From Actinomadura macra NBRC 14102 (GTDB lineage Bacteria; Actinomycetota; Actinomycetes; Streptosporangiales; Streptosporangiaceae): a DNA stretch of 64,000 bases. Positions 45,694 through 54,892 of the stretch are shown piece by piece. Below the pieces are notes generated by a model, which made no database searches, was not told the origin of the DNA, and saw only the letters and a list, made by a program, of their open reading frames with translations. The translations under genes were made by a program, and so were the position numbers. The stretch spans positions 372,001-436,000 of the forward strand of contig NZ_BCQT01000006.1 in NCBI RefSeq assembly GCF_001552215.1, written 5' to 3'. Positions within the stretch are counted from its first letter, which is position 1. Each line of letters opens with the position of its first letter.

Positions 45694-45733
45694 GCCGTCA
45701 GCATGACACGCGACCCCGCCGATGCCCTCCGGA

Positions 45734-47014
45734 TTATCCGACCAGGCGCTCTGCCGAAGCCGCCAGGGACTCCAGGAGGGCTGGGACGTCCTGCCCGACG
45801 AGGACGCCGTCGCGCTTCACCGTGCGTCCGCCGACGAGGACGGTGTCGACGTTGCGGGTCTCGGCGTGCAGGACCACCGCGGCGATCGGGTCGTGCGCCG
45901 AAGCCATGCCCAGCGTGTCGGTGCGCAGGACGAGCAGGTCCGCCTGCTTGCCGGGCGTGAGCGACCCGGTGAGGTCTGCGAGCCCGGCGGTCTCGGCGCC
46001 GCCGATCGTCGCCGCCCGGAGCGCGTCGGACGTGCTGAACGCGAGGCCCGCGGAGTCCGGGCGTCCGCGTTCGAGGACGTAGGCGGCGCGCATGACGCTG
46101 AACATGTCGCCGGGGCCGCTCACCACGGTGTCGGCGCCGAGCCCGGTGGGGACGCCGGCCGCGAGGGCGCGCCCGGTGGCCGCCGGGCCGAGGTCGAGGG
46201 CCGCCTCGATGGCCGGCGTGGCCGAGACCGTCCCGCCGGTCCCGGCGATTCGCTTGAACTCCTCGCCGGTGTAGAAGTTCGCGTGGACGTACATGGTCGG
46301 ATGGTCCATCAGCCCATGGCGCTCCAGGAAGGCCAGGCCCCGCGCGGCGCTCTCCGCACCGTGACCGCCCATGTGCGTGGTGATGGTCAGGTCGAGGTCG
46401 CGAGCCAGCCGCCACTCACGCAGCGCGCGCTCCCCGTCGGCGATCTCCGGGCCGAGCGCGCCCATCGCCATGGAGACGGTTCCGGTGGTGTCGAACAGTT
46501 CGCGGCGGACGCGGGTCGTCTCGGCGGCGAACGCGTCGAGATCGTCGCCGCCGAGGTAGCAGTAGCCGAACACTGCCCGGACGCCGGATGCGCGCAGTGC
46601 CGCGACACTCGCGTCCGTGTGGGCTGGTCCGAACTGGATGTGCGACCAGTCGACCAGGGTCGTGATGCCCGAGTCGAGACTTTCCAGCGCTCCGGCGAGG
46701 GTGCCGGTGTGCACGTCGTCGGGCGTGTAGCCAGGGGCGATCTCACCGAGGATGCGCTGAAGGTAGCCGCCGAGCGTGCCGTCGGGCAGCAGGGCGCGGA
46801 TCCCGGCCTGCCAGGTGTGCCGGTGGGTGTCGACGAAGCCGGGCAGGACGATCCGGCCCGTCGCGTCGATCACCTCGGCGCCCGGCGGGACGGGCAGGCC
46901 GGAGCCGACGGCGGCGATACGTCCGTCCTCGACGAGCACGTCGGCCCGGTCGAGGACGGTGGGCTCCGGTGCGGTGTCGATGACCACGCCGTTGCGGAGA
47001 AGGGTCGATGTCAT
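45734..47014 (-). CDS. Amidohydrolase-superfamily deaminase/chlorohydrolase-like enzyme
   Basis: The 426-aa enzyme has the first metal-binding motif DTHRHTWQAG (about 62-71, His-x-His), the His strand in THMGGHG (about 208), NFYTGEEF and LGADTVVSGPGD. The C-terminal beta-sandwich ends SLTPGKQADLLVLRTD. This arrangement is that of the AtzA/TrzN/guanine deaminase group, which removes amino or halide groups from heterocycles. The substrate is unknown. It is divergent from a MarR gene 40 bp away and may be its target. Confidence 0.88.
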   Translation of the reverse strand: MTSTLLRNGVVIDTAPEPTVLDRADVLVEDGRIAAVGSGLPVPPGAEVIDATGRIVLPGFVDTHRHTWQAGIRALLPDGTLGGYLQRILGEIAPGYTPDDVHTGTLAGALESLDSGITTLVDWSHIQFGPAHTDASVAALRASGVRAVFGYCYLGGDDLDAFAAETTRVRRELFDTTGTVSMAMGALGPEIADGERALREWRLARDLDLTITTHMGGHGAESAARGLAFLERHGLMDHPTMYVHANFYTGEEFKRIAGTGGTVSATPAIEAALDLGPAATGRALAAGVPTGLGADTVVSGPGDMFSVMRAAYVLERGRPDSAGLAFSTSDALRAATIGGAETAGLADLTGSLTPGKQADLLVLRTDTLGMASAHDPIAAVVLHAETRNVDTVLVGGRTVKRDGVLVGQDVPALLESLAASAERLVG

Positions 47015-47034
47015 GCCTTAAAGGTTAGAGAGAA

Positions 47035-47048
47035 GCTTTTTGAAAAGC
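47035..47048. promoter_or_regulatory. Inverted repeat GCTTTT-TG-AAAAGC between amidohydrolase and marR
   Basis: Six-base arms (47035-47040, 47043-47048) meet in the 40-bp gap between the divergent amidohydrolase and marR starts. It is AT-rich against a GC-rich background and well placed for autoregulation by the MarR protein. Confidence 0.45.
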
Positions 47049-47054
47049 AACAAG

Positions 47055-47600
47055 GTGAGTGAGTATTCTCAGCGTGTGCAGGACGATGGCGGCAACCCTC
47101 GGGACGAGGTCGACGTGCTGGCGGCGGCATGGCGGCGGGACGGGGTCTCCGAACCCCTGATCGCGATGCTGGAGGTCGGCAAGCGGGCGCAACGGGTCGG
47201 ACTGCTCCTCCAGCAGGCCCTACGCGGCGGCCTCGCCGAGTACGGCCTGACCTACGCCGAGCTGGAGGTGCTGACCATCCTGCGCCGCGCCGGGGAGCCG
47301 TACCGGCTGCGTCCGAGCGAGCTCACCAAGTCGGCACTGCTCACCTCGGGCGGGACGAGCAACGTCCTGCAACGGCTCCAGAAGGCCGGCTACGTCGAGC
47401 GCGAGGCCGACACCGGCGACGCGCGCAGCCGATTCGTCCAGCTCACGAGCGAGGGCCTGCGCATCAGCGAGCAGGCCGCGAAGATGGCCGGGCGGGTGCA
47501 CGAGGAGGTCATGGCGGGGCTGCCGCCCGAGGTCGTGCGGGAGGCCGCCGACGCGCTCCGCGAGATACTCGTGGTGATCGGCCGGCGACGCTTCCTCTGA
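47055..47600 (+). CDS. MarR family transcriptional regulator
   Basis: The protein is about 181 aa, with a helical N-terminus and the MarR winged helix at about 50-140: LQQALRGGLAEYGLTYAELE, RPSELTKSALLTSGGTSNVLQ with the recognition helix, and the wing VEREADTGDARSRFVQLTSEG. MarR proteins respond to small aromatic ligands. The frame opens at a TTG (47040) inside the inverted repeat, so I prefer GTG 47055; GTG 47076 is also possible because neither has a strong ribosome site. The divergent amidohydrolase is the likely target. Confidence 0.88.
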   Translation: MSEYSQRVQDDGGNPRDEVDVLAAAWRRDGVSEPLIAMLEVGKRAQRVGLLLQQALRGGLAEYGLTYAELEVLTILRRAGEPYRLRPSELTKSALLTSGGTSNVLQRLQKAGYVEREADTGDARSRFVQLTSEGLRISEQAAKMAGRVHEEVMAGLPPEVVREAADALREILVVIGRRRFL

Positions 47601-47686
47601 CCCCCTGGTGACACTAGCCGCACATTCCGCTGAATTGCCGGTTCGGGGGCGTGACGGCCGGGGCCGTGCCGGGTGACACTCACTCC

Positions 47687-48133
47687 ATGAACGCCCCCCG
47701 CTACTCCAGGTTCCGCCGCATACTCCTCCTCACACCCCTGCTCGTCGGCGGGCTCGTGGGCCCCGGCGCGCAGGCCGCCACCGTCCCCGCGCCGCCCGGC
47801 GTCGCCGCCGTCACCTCCGCGACCGGCGCCCACACCCGGGCGATCTCCCCGATCTGCGAGACACGGCTTCCCGATCAGGCCGACGACACCATCGCCCTGA
47901 TCGACCAGGGCGGCCCCTACCCGTACCCACAGGACGGCACGGTCTTCCAGAACCGCGAGGGCCTGCTCCCGCAGCAGCCTCGCGGTTTCTACCACGAGTT
48001 CACGGTCAGGACCCCCGGCAGCCCGGACCGCGGCGCGCGCCGCATCATCACGTCCGGCAACGAAGGCCACGACGGGATGTACTGGACACCCGATCACTAC
48101 CGCACGTTCTACGACATCGACTTCGGCTGCTGA
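47687..48133 (+). CDS. Secreted guanyl-specific ribonuclease (RNase Sa / N1-T1 family)
   Basis: The 148-aa precursor has a signal peptide (RRILLLTPLLVGGLVGPGA) and a mature domain (about 57-148) that closely follows Streptomyces RNase Sa: GPYPYPQDGTVFQNREGLLP, FYHEFTV (general-base Glu), RGARRIIT (Arg) and TPDHYRTFY (acid His). Cys near 57 and Cys 148 match the RNase Sa disulfide. The enzyme cleaves single-stranded RNA after G. No barstar-like inhibitor gene is adjacent, so secretion must protect the host. It is convergent with the type IV-like operon, whose last stop lies only 3 bp away. Confidence 0.93.
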   Translation: MNAPRYSRFRRILLLTPLLVGGLVGPGAQAATVPAPPGVAAVTSATGAHTRAISPICETRLPDQADDTIALIDQGGPYPYPQDGTVFQNREGLLPQQPRGFYHEFTVRTPGSPDRGARRIITSGNEGHDGMYWTPDHYRTFYDIDFGC

Positions 48134-48136
48134 GCC

Positions 48137-49186
48137 CTACTGGGCCGCCAGTTCTGAAAGCTTCTTCTGGAGGTCCTTGCGCGCCAGGGGACGCGTGGTC
48201 CCCACCCAGTCCGGGCGCTTGTACGGCTTCACACCGATGTTCGGCACGCATGTCGAGCAGCTCGCCACGACCATCTTCCCGCCGCCGATCACCATGCCCA
48301 CATGGCCCGGGTTGTTGGACGAGGTGCCGGGTCCGGAGTTGAAGAACACCAGGTCGCCGGGCTGCTCCTTGCCCTTGTCGATCTTCACGCCGTACGGCCA
48401 CTGCTCGAACGTGGTGCGCGGGATCGACATGCCGGCGGAGCGGTAGGCCGCCTGCAACAGGCTGGAGCAGTCCCACGCGTCCGGCCCGTTCGCGCCGAAG
48501 ATGTACCGCTTGCCGCGCTGCGCCATCGCGAAGGCGATGATCTTCTGGACGAGCTCGCTCGCGTTCGCCGGGAGCTGGTTGTCCTGGCACTCGACCCCGT
48601 TGGACTGGACGACCTCGAAGTCGCCGCCGACATACTTCTTCGCCCAGTCCAGTACGAGGTTCACGTAGTCCCACGAGTGGTTGTACATGAAGATCGCGGT
48701 GCGCATCCGCCGCGGTGCGCCGTTGTGCTTGAGGTAGGCGGCGGCGGTGGGGACGGCGTCCGCGGGGTCGTAACGGTCCTTGTGCCCGTCCTTGTTGCCG
48801 TCCACCGCGAACGCCTTGAAGGTGGGAGCCAGGAACTGCATGGGGCCGCCCGCGCCGGCGTAGTTCTCGCCGTTCTTGACGCCCGGGAGGTTGGACGTGC
48901 CGTGCCCCGTCTCGACCTTGCCGATGCCCGCGAGGACGTTCCACGGGATCCCGTACTGGTCGCCCGCCTTCTTGTAGAGGTCCAGGTAGTTGGCGGGGAT
49001 CGCCTTGGCGTCCGTCGCCGCGGCGGGCTGCGCGTTCGCCTGCGACACGTCCACGCAGCCACCGCCCACACCACCGCCGAACACGAACTGGCTGGCGCCG
49101 AACAGGACCGGAACGAAGATCATCGCTATGAAGAGCGCCGCCGCGACGCCGAGGCCCCCCGCGAGCATGAGCCGCCGGGGGGTCAT
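48137..49186 (-). CDS. Conjugation-type cell wall hydrolase (lytic transglycosylase + NlpC/P60)
   Basis: The 349-aa protein has a signal anchor (about 7-30), an SLT-like muramidase domain (about 65-190: YGIPWNVLAGIGKVETGHG with the catalytic Glu, GGPMQFLAPTFKAF and FMYNHSWDYVNLV) and an NlpC/P60 domain (about 215-345: AWDCSSLLQAAYR, HVGMVIGGG). This two-enzyme layout is characteristic of TcpG/CwlT/Orf14 proteins of Gram-positive conjugation channels, which open the wall for the translocon. Its start overlaps the upstream gene by 4 bp. It is the last gene of the type IV-like operon. Confidence 0.92.
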   Translation of the reverse strand: MTPRRLMLAGGLGVAAALFIAMIFVPVLFGASQFVFGGGVGGGCVDVSQANAQPAAATDAKAIPANYLDLYKKAGDQYGIPWNVLAGIGKVETGHGTSNLPGVKNGENYAGAGGPMQFLAPTFKAFAVDGNKDGHKDRYDPADAVPTAAAYLKHNGAPRRMRTAIFMYNHSWDYVNLVLDWAKKYVGGDFEVVQSNGVECQDNQLPANASELVQKIIAFAMAQRGKRYIFGANGPDAWDCSSLLQAAYRSAGMSIPRTTFEQWPYGVKIDKGKEQPGDLVFFNSGPGTSSNNPGHVGMVIGGGKMVVASCSTCVPNIGVKPYKRPDWVGTTRPLARKDLQKKLSELAAQ

Positions 49187-49836
49187 CCCGGATCACCCGT
49201 GTCGCCCGCCTGGCCCGCGTCGGCGGGCTGGAAGGAGTAGACCTTCAACGAGCCGCCGTCCCGCGCGACCGTCACGGCGTACTGCTTGCTGTCGCCACTG
49301 CTCCTACCGCCCTTGGTGAGCTGCTGCTTGCCGGTCACCAGAAAGATGATCGAGTTGTCCTCGATATCGCGGACCCGGTCCAGCGTGGAGGACCCTTCCG
49401 CGACGATCTGCTGCTGCCGGCGCTCGTCCAGGATGCCGGGCGCCGCCGCGCCCCGGGCGAGCTCGCCGCGCAGCTCATCGGTGACGTATCCCGACAACCG
49501 TCCGATGTACGCCTGCGGGTTCTCGTCGAAGCGGTACGTCCCGTACGCGGCGACGAACCGCTGCGCCAGGTCGGCGGCCGTCGCGAACTCCTGCCGGGAG
49601 AACGGCAGCAGCCGGTACACATCGAAGTCACTCGGGTTCACGGCGCCGGGGATTCCCGCGGGAGGCGACGCCGGGCCGGTCGGGCCCGCGGTCGCCGACG
49701 CGGCGGCGCTCGGACGGTCGGCGGGCCCGTCCGAATCGTCGTCGGGCGCGGCGATCGTCAGATAGACGCCGACGAGCGCCAGCACCACCACGAGCCCGGC
49801 AAACAGGAGCTTGCGCTGCCGGTCGTTCAGGTTCAT
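49183..49836 (-). CDS. Bitopic membrane protein of the type IV-like operon
   Basis: The 217-aa protein has one helix (about 8-28), a Pro/Ser/Ala-rich external linker and an alpha/beta domain (about 70-200: FATAADLAQRFVAAYGTYRF, DIEDNSIIFLVTGKQQL). The domain resembles a small NTF2-like fold of the sort found in VirB8/TcpC-type channel components, but I cannot assign it firmly. Start ATG 49836 overlaps the previous stop (TGATG); GTG 49839 would add one residue. The 3' end overlaps the hydrolase gene by 4 bp, so it is a component of the same machine. Confidence 0.75.
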   Translation of the reverse strand: MNLNDRQRKLLFAGLVVVLALVGVYLTIAAPDDDSDGPADRPSAAASATAGPTGPASPPAGIPGAVNPSDFDVYRLLPFSRQEFATAADLAQRFVAAYGTYRFDENPQAYIGRLSGYVTDELRGELARGAAAPGILDERRQQQIVAEGSSTLDRVRDIEDNSIIFLVTGKQQLTKGGRSSGDSKQYAVTVARDGGSLKVYSFQPADAGQAGDTGDPG

Positions 49837-52406
49837 CACTCGTCCCGATCCGCCTCACCGGACCGGCCGTCCACCGGACGGAGCCAGAACGGGATCGGGG
49901 GTCCCTCCTGCGATCCGCGCCGCCCACCCCACAGCGGCGGGGGCTGCTGCCGTCCACCCGGCCCGGGACCCGCGGACGGGGCCTGCTCCCCGCCACCCGC
50001 GCCCCCACGCGGCCTCGGCACGTTGGACGCCGGGTCGGCCGCGGGCGCGCCGCCCCCGGAACCGCCGCCGGAACCGCCACCGGAACCGCCACCGGCGCCG
50101 CCGGAGTCCGAGCCGCCGCCCGAGAACCAGCCGCCACCGGAACCCTGGTCGCCACCGGAACCGCCACCGGCTCGTCCGCGTCCTCGCTCGGCAGAACCGG
50201 AGGACCGTCCGCCGCCGGCGAACCAGCCGCCACCGCCTCCCGATCCGTTACCGGACCCGTTGCCCCCGCCTTCGCCTCCGCCAGCGCCCCCAGAACCGCC
50301 AGAGCCACCGCTGGAGCCGTTGCCACCCGAGCCGCCTCCCGCTCCGGCGGACACGTCGCCGCTCCCGCCGCGTCCCGCCCAGGACGTGGGACGAACGGTG
50401 CCCGTGCCCGAACCCGCGCCGGACGATGGCTTGCCACCGCCGGCCGCCGCGGGAGCCGCACCGGCGCCACCGTTAGCGCGCGCGCCCGCGACACCAGCGG
50501 GACGCGCCGTCGCGGTGTCGCTCGCGTCCGGACGTGCCTCACCAAGGGCGCCCGCACGGGACGGCAGGTTCAGCGGAGGTGCACCCCGCCGGGAACGTCC
50601 CTGCGCGGCCGCGGCACCGGCCGTCCGCGGCTTGGCCGCGAGCACCGGCGCCTCCTCGGGCGAGGCACCCTCGCCCGCCCCGGCCACCGCGACACCCGCC
50701 CGCCGGTCGGCGGTCACACCGCTGCCCGGCACATCGGACTGCCCCCCCGCCGCGGCGGACTCGGACGTCGCCTCGCGCTTGGCCCAGCGACCGAGCCGGT
50801 ACCCGGCCGTCCCGGGCACCACCGCGCCGGCGACCGCCGTCGTGCTGCGGCGCGCCTCGGCAACCGATTTGTCGAGCTGTGCCTCGCTCTTCTCACGCGC
50901 CCCGACCGCCGAGTACCCGACGGCGGAGAACAGGTGCTGGAACGGCTTGCGGTAGATGAACGCCGCGAACGTCACCAGCGCGATGAGCAGGATCTGCAGG
51001 CCCCAGGGCAATGTCTCGCCGAGGATCAGCCCGTACGCCCACAACAGCAGTGACAGCACCCCGATGAGCGCCGCCTGTTTCAGCAGCATCGACAGCAGCA
51101 ACTCCAGCCATCGGATGGCGATCACCCGTCCGATGCCCGGATGTATCCCGATGCCGAGGAAGATCGGCCCGGCGACCAGCAGCAGCAGGAACGCGATCTT
51201 CACCACGATCAACGCGATCGCGATCACCATGATCAGCAGCCCGGCGACCAGCGCCGCGAACAGCCCCCCGAACGCCACCGCCAGCCTGTTCTGCCAGTTC
51301 TTGCCCTGGAAGAGCGAATAGCTCCCCGGATGGTTGTCCTTGATGTCCTTGGTGACGTCCTTGTAGGCGTCCGACTTCTTGCCGAGATCGACCTTCTGGC
51401 CGCCGTACGTCTCCGGCATGTCCACGGCCTGCGACCACAACAGCTTGTCCGCGTTGTCCTTGACGATCTTCGCATTGGGGTCGGTGGTCCCGAACTCGCC
51501 CTGCAGCCACGGCTTGCAGACCAGGGCCACCCACAGCCCGTTCGCGTTGCGCGTCGTCGCGTCCAGGTTCGCCGACGCGGCCGGATCCTGCTTCCCGGCG
51601 GGCGGCGGGACACAGGTGCCGCCCTTGGTGTCGCTCTGCGGCAGCGCCGCGTTGAACGCCGCGCTCGTCGCCTCCGACACCTTCGTCCCGAGCGTGGTGA
51701 AGTCCGCGGGCCGCGCGACCAGCCAGATCAGCGCCACCATCGCCGCGACCATCCAGATCACGCCCTCGGTGACCTTGCTCGCCCGCCTCCGGACGAGCCC
51801 CCACCAGGCGAGCCACATCGCGCCGAGGATGACCACCCATGACCAGTAGCGCGCGTTGAACGTCTTGCCCATGCCGCTGATGACGCCGTCGACGGTGTCC
51901 TTCAGCCAGCTCAGCAGCGACTCCGAGGCCGCCGCCTGGTAGACGCTGATCGTCGTCCGGTCGATCGCCCGGACGAGGGTGAACGTGGTGTTGGCGAGGG
52001 CGTTGCCCATCATCGCCATCGCGTCCGAGCAGCCCATGTCGACCGCGTACCAGCTCTGCCCGGCCGTCCCGTACCGGTCGTAGTAGGTCAGCTGCTCGAC
52101 CGGCGTCTTGCGCAGCTTCTCGTCGGGGTAGTCGGGCGGCTTGATGAGCCCGTCCGTCCCCGACCCGTACTGCTCCGGCGACGGGCTGTCGGCCGGACGG
52201 CACGGGTCCGACCCGAACGGCCCGGCGCCCGCCATCGGCGACAGGCCGACCATGAACAGGGCCAGGACCATGACGAAGAGGACGGAGCGACGTCGGGCCC
52301 GGCGGGATCTGCGGGCTCGGCGGCGGGTGCCGGAGAGACTGCTGAGATCGAGCCCTTCACCGGGTGAGCGCTGCAGGCGCGCCATCCGGTCGCGGGGACC
52401 TCTCAT
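49836..52406 (-). CDS. VirB6/TrbL-like polytopic channel protein with glycine-rich cytosolic tail
   Basis: The 856-aa protein has an Arg-rich head, a first helix (about 48-68), an extracytoplasmic domain with paired cysteines and a block of hydrophobic helices between about 185 and 530 (WSWVVILGAMWLAWWGLV, GVIWMVAAMVALIWLVA, AALVAGLLIMVIAIALIVV and others). The last 300 residues are a Gly/Ser/Ala-rich low-complexity tail containing GGGWFAGGG and GGGWFSGGG. Topology and operon position match VirB6/TrbL/ConG-type inner-membrane channel proteins. ATG 52406 lies after a perfect AGGAGG and overlaps the VirB4-like stop by 4 bp; the frame is open to 52490. Confidence 0.82.
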   Translation of the reverse strand: MRGPRDRMARLQRSPGEGLDLSSLSGTRRRARRSRRARRRSVLFVMVLALFMVGLSPMAGAGPFGSDPCRPADSPSPEQYGSGTDGLIKPPDYPDEKLRKTPVEQLTYYDRYGTAGQSWYAVDMGCSDAMAMMGNALANTTFTLVRAIDRTTISVYQAAASESLLSWLKDTVDGVISGMGKTFNARYWSWVVILGAMWLAWWGLVRRRASKVTEGVIWMVAAMVALIWLVARPADFTTLGTKVSEATSAAFNAALPQSDTKGGTCVPPPAGKQDPAASANLDATTRNANGLWVALVCKPWLQGEFGTTDPNAKIVKDNADKLLWSQAVDMPETYGGQKVDLGKKSDAYKDVTKDIKDNHPGSYSLFQGKNWQNRLAVAFGGLFAALVAGLLIMVIAIALIVVKIAFLLLLVAGPIFLGIGIHPGIGRVIAIRWLELLLSMLLKQAALIGVLSLLLWAYGLILGETLPWGLQILLIALVTFAAFIYRKPFQHLFSAVGYSAVGAREKSEAQLDKSVAEARRSTTAVAGAVVPGTAGYRLGRWAKREATSESAAAGGQSDVPGSGVTADRRAGVAVAGAGEGASPEEAPVLAAKPRTAGAAAAQGRSRRGAPPLNLPSRAGALGEARPDASDTATARPAGVAGARANGGAGAAPAAAGGGKPSSGAGSGTGTVRPTSWAGRGGSGDVSAGAGGGSGGNGSSGGSGGSGGAGGGEGGGNGSGNGSGGGGGWFAGGGRSSGSAERGRGRAGGGSGGDQGSGGGWFSGGGSDSGGAGGGSGGGSGGGSGGGAPAADPASNVPRPRGGAGGGEQAPSAGPGPGGRQQPPPLWGGRRGSQEGPPIPFWLRPVDGRSGEADRDE
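50047..50345 (-). repeat. Glycine-rich low-complexity coding repeat
   Basis: Imperfect 9- to 12-bp units (GAACCGCCACCG on the plus strand) encode Gly-Ser-Gly runs in the tail of the VirB6-like protein. It is coding low complexity, not a CRISPR or satellite array. Confidence 0.85.
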
Positions 52407-54892
52407 CGACGGACCTCCTCGACCTCGGCCCCCGCGGTGGTGAGTTCGGACGGACCCGGATGAGGCCGGGTCGGGTTGGTGTCCAGCCAACGCTGCAGTT
52501 CCTCGGAGATCAGGTCGACGCCGATCCGTCCCGCCCGGCCGTCGAGGTCACGGAAGATGCATTCGCCGTTGCCGAGGTTGCGCAGCACGGCCTTGTGCTC
52601 GTCGGACGTCTCGACCCCCAGAAGAGACATGACGTTGCCGACCTCGACGCGTTCGGTGGAGCGGAAGGAGAAAACCGACGACAGGCAGTTGGTCACCTGT
52701 TCATTCAAGAGGTCGCCGGCGTTCTGCGAGACCAGGATCAACGCAGTGTTGCGGGATCGCCCCATACGCGACACTTCCGGCACCAGCTTGGCGCCTTCCG
52801 GTGTCGATGTGATGGCCCACGCCTCGTCCAGGAAGATCGCCTTGGGCAGCCGCCGGTCGAGCCCGTGCATGAGCCGCCGCGCGAACTGCGACACCAGGTA
52901 CATCAGGGCGACGGAGAGCCGCTGCTCGTAGGAGTAGTCCTCGCGCGAGATCGCGACGTCCGGCAAGGTCAGGCCGCCGAGCGTGAACACCGTCGTCCAG
53001 CCGGCGCTGTCGATGCGCTCGCCGCCGGACGGGTCGAAGCACAGCCGCGCGAGCCGCATCTCCGACATCGAGCGCAGCACCGCGCCGAGGTTCTTGGACG
53101 CGGGGTCGGCGGCGGCCTCCAGGAAGTCGACGACCCGTCCGAGGGACGGCCGCTCGGCGTTGGCGACCGCACCGACCGCCTGGATCATCGCGGACTCGCG
53201 CTCCTCCGACATCCTCGGCAGCAGCAACCGCAGCGTCTCGGTGGCCATGGTCTTCTTGGCCGCGAGGTCGTCGCCGAACGAGAACGGGTCCAGCAGGCCG
53301 GGCGCCGCCGACCCGAGCGGCAGGATGCGCGCCCTGCGGCCCCGCGCCTTCAGCAGCTCCACCAGCGACTCGGCGTCGCCCTTGGGATCGATCGCGGCGA
53401 CCGTGACGCCCCGCAACGCCATCTGGTAGATCAGCAGCAGCGCGAGCGTCGTCTTGCCTCCGCCCGGTTCACCCGTGATCGCCACCGCCGTCGGACGGTT
53501 GCGCGCCGCGGCGACCAGCGGGTCGAAGTGGACGATGGACCGGGCCCGCCCCAGCGTCTCGCCGATGTAGGGGCCGATCCAGCCCTCGGAGTTCTCGTCG
53601 GGACGGTCACCGAGGTCGACGGTCGCGACGGGCATCCCGCCGGCGATCGTGCGGAGCGGCTGCCGCTGCGCGTAGGCGTTCAACCGGATCCGGTCACCGG
53701 GCAGCGACTCCAGGAACAGGGAGAACTGGTCGCCGGTGGAGTTGACCACGTCGATGCCGATGTCGCGGTAGTGCTCCACCACCGCGTCCACCCGCTGGGC
53801 CAGCAGTTCCTCCGTGGGCGCGGACACGATCAGCCGGTGCCATCCGTACACGAACGGGAGCCGTTCCTTGGTGATGCCGTGCTCCAGCATCCGTGCCGCG
53901 TCGATCTGCTCCGCCAGGGCGATGGGCGCCTCCGCGCCCGCCTCCCGGATGTGCTGGTCCATGTCTCGCGCGTGCGCCAGTTTCCGCGAGACGTCCTTGG
54001 ACGCCTTGGCGGGCGGGATCAGCTTCATCCGCGCGCTGATCTCTACGGGGAAGGGGAGCGCGTCGGCGTAGTGGAACCACGGCTCGCCGTCGGGGAACGG
54101 CATGACGTCGGGGAACCGCGCGAACGACAGGTACGCCACGTAGGACGCGGCCGTCGCACCGCCGCCCGCGCCCGTGAAGTTCGGCTGCTCCACCCGCAGG
54201 TACGAACGACCGTTGTGGATCGCGCCCTCCACCAGCGACTCGATCTCGCCCTTGCCCCACGTCCTGCGCGGCACGGCCGACGGCGGCGGATCGGCCAGCG
54301 ACCCCGTCACCGCGTGCTGGAACAGCCACGCCACCTCGGTCGAGGTGGCGTGCCTGGCGTACAGGGCCGACGCCCCCAGGGCACGGCCGATGCGCTCGGC
54401 CTGCTCCGTCCAGCGGCCGATCTCCTTCTTGTCGACCGCGTCGTCGCTCACGCCGAGGACGTTCTCGCTGCGCTTGTAGAACCCGAGCAGCTGGGCCAGG
54501 ACCCCGCCGGACAGGTGGGCTCCCATCCCGCGCGGCCCGAGCCGCACACCGAGGTAGACCTCCTTCGTCCAGAAGTCCTTGGCCCACACGTGCGCGTAGG
54601 TCTCCTCCAGGTACTCCCGCCACCCGGCTCCGGCGTCGGACGTACGGTCCAGTGCCAGCGCCCATTCCGCCGCCGGATACGTTCGGTGCGCGATCCGCAG
54701 ATGCACCTCGGCGTCCTGCATGCGGATGCCGGCGAGCGCGATGGTGATGTTGGTCGCGAGCGCCTCGCGCTCCTCACCGGTGGTGAACTCGTACGACACC
54801 GTGGGCAGCCGGAAATACGCCCAGGCGGCGTTGTCGGTGAGCAGCACGCGGTCGTCGAAGTACCGCACCGCCAGCCGGCTGGACTTGCTCAT
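52403..54892 (-). CDS. VirB4/TraC-like type IV secretion ATPase
   Basis: The 829-aa ATPase powers substrate transfer and channel assembly in type IV systems. Walker A is GEPGGGKTTL (about 471), Walker B is KAIFLDEAWAI (about 688), and conserved VirB4 elements ARILPLGSAAPGLLDPF and ALILVSQNAGDLL follow. The N-terminal 400 residues are the usual VirB4 N-domain. The 4-bp overlaps at both ends (ATGA at 52403 and 54889) show tight coupling. Relatives in Gram-positive elements are ConE and TcpF. It lacks the FtsK-like features of a coupling protein. Confidence 0.93.
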   Translation of the reverse strand: MSKSSRLAVRYFDDRVLLTDNAAWAYFRLPTVSYEFTTGEEREALATNITIALAGIRMQDAEVHLRIAHRTYPAAEWALALDRTSDAGAGWREYLEETYAHVWAKDFWTKEVYLGVRLGPRGMGAHLSGGVLAQLLGFYKRSENVLGVSDDAVDKKEIGRWTEQAERIGRALGASALYARHATSTEVAWLFQHAVTGSLADPPPSAVPRRTWGKGEIESLVEGAIHNGRSYLRVEQPNFTGAGGGATAASYVAYLSFARFPDVMPFPDGEPWFHYADALPFPVEISARMKLIPPAKASKDVSRKLAHARDMDQHIREAGAEAPIALAEQIDAARMLEHGITKERLPFVYGWHRLIVSAPTEELLAQRVDAVVEHYRDIGIDVVNSTGDQFSLFLESLPGDRIRLNAYAQRQPLRTIAGGMPVATVDLGDRPDENSEGWIGPYIGETLGRARSIVHFDPLVAAARNRPTAVAITGEPGGGKTTLALLLIYQMALRGVTVAAIDPKGDAESLVELLKARGRRARILPLGSAAPGLLDPFSFGDDLAAKKTMATETLRLLLPRMSEERESAMIQAVGAVANAERPSLGRVVDFLEAAADPASKNLGAVLRSMSEMRLARLCFDPSGGERIDSAGWTTVFTLGGLTLPDVAISREDYSYEQRLSVALMYLVSQFARRLMHGLDRRLPKAIFLDEAWAITSTPEGAKLVPEVSRMGRSRNTALILVSQNAGDLLNEQVTNCLSSVFSFRSTERVEVGNVMSLLGVETSDEHKAVLRNLGNGECIFRDLDGRAGRIGVDLISEELQRWLDTNPTRPHPGPSELTTAGAEVEEVRR

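Noticed and set aside
50047..50345. Possible CRISPR-like repeat array
   Set aside because: Units are short, contiguous and coding (Gly/Ser runs) with no unique spacers.
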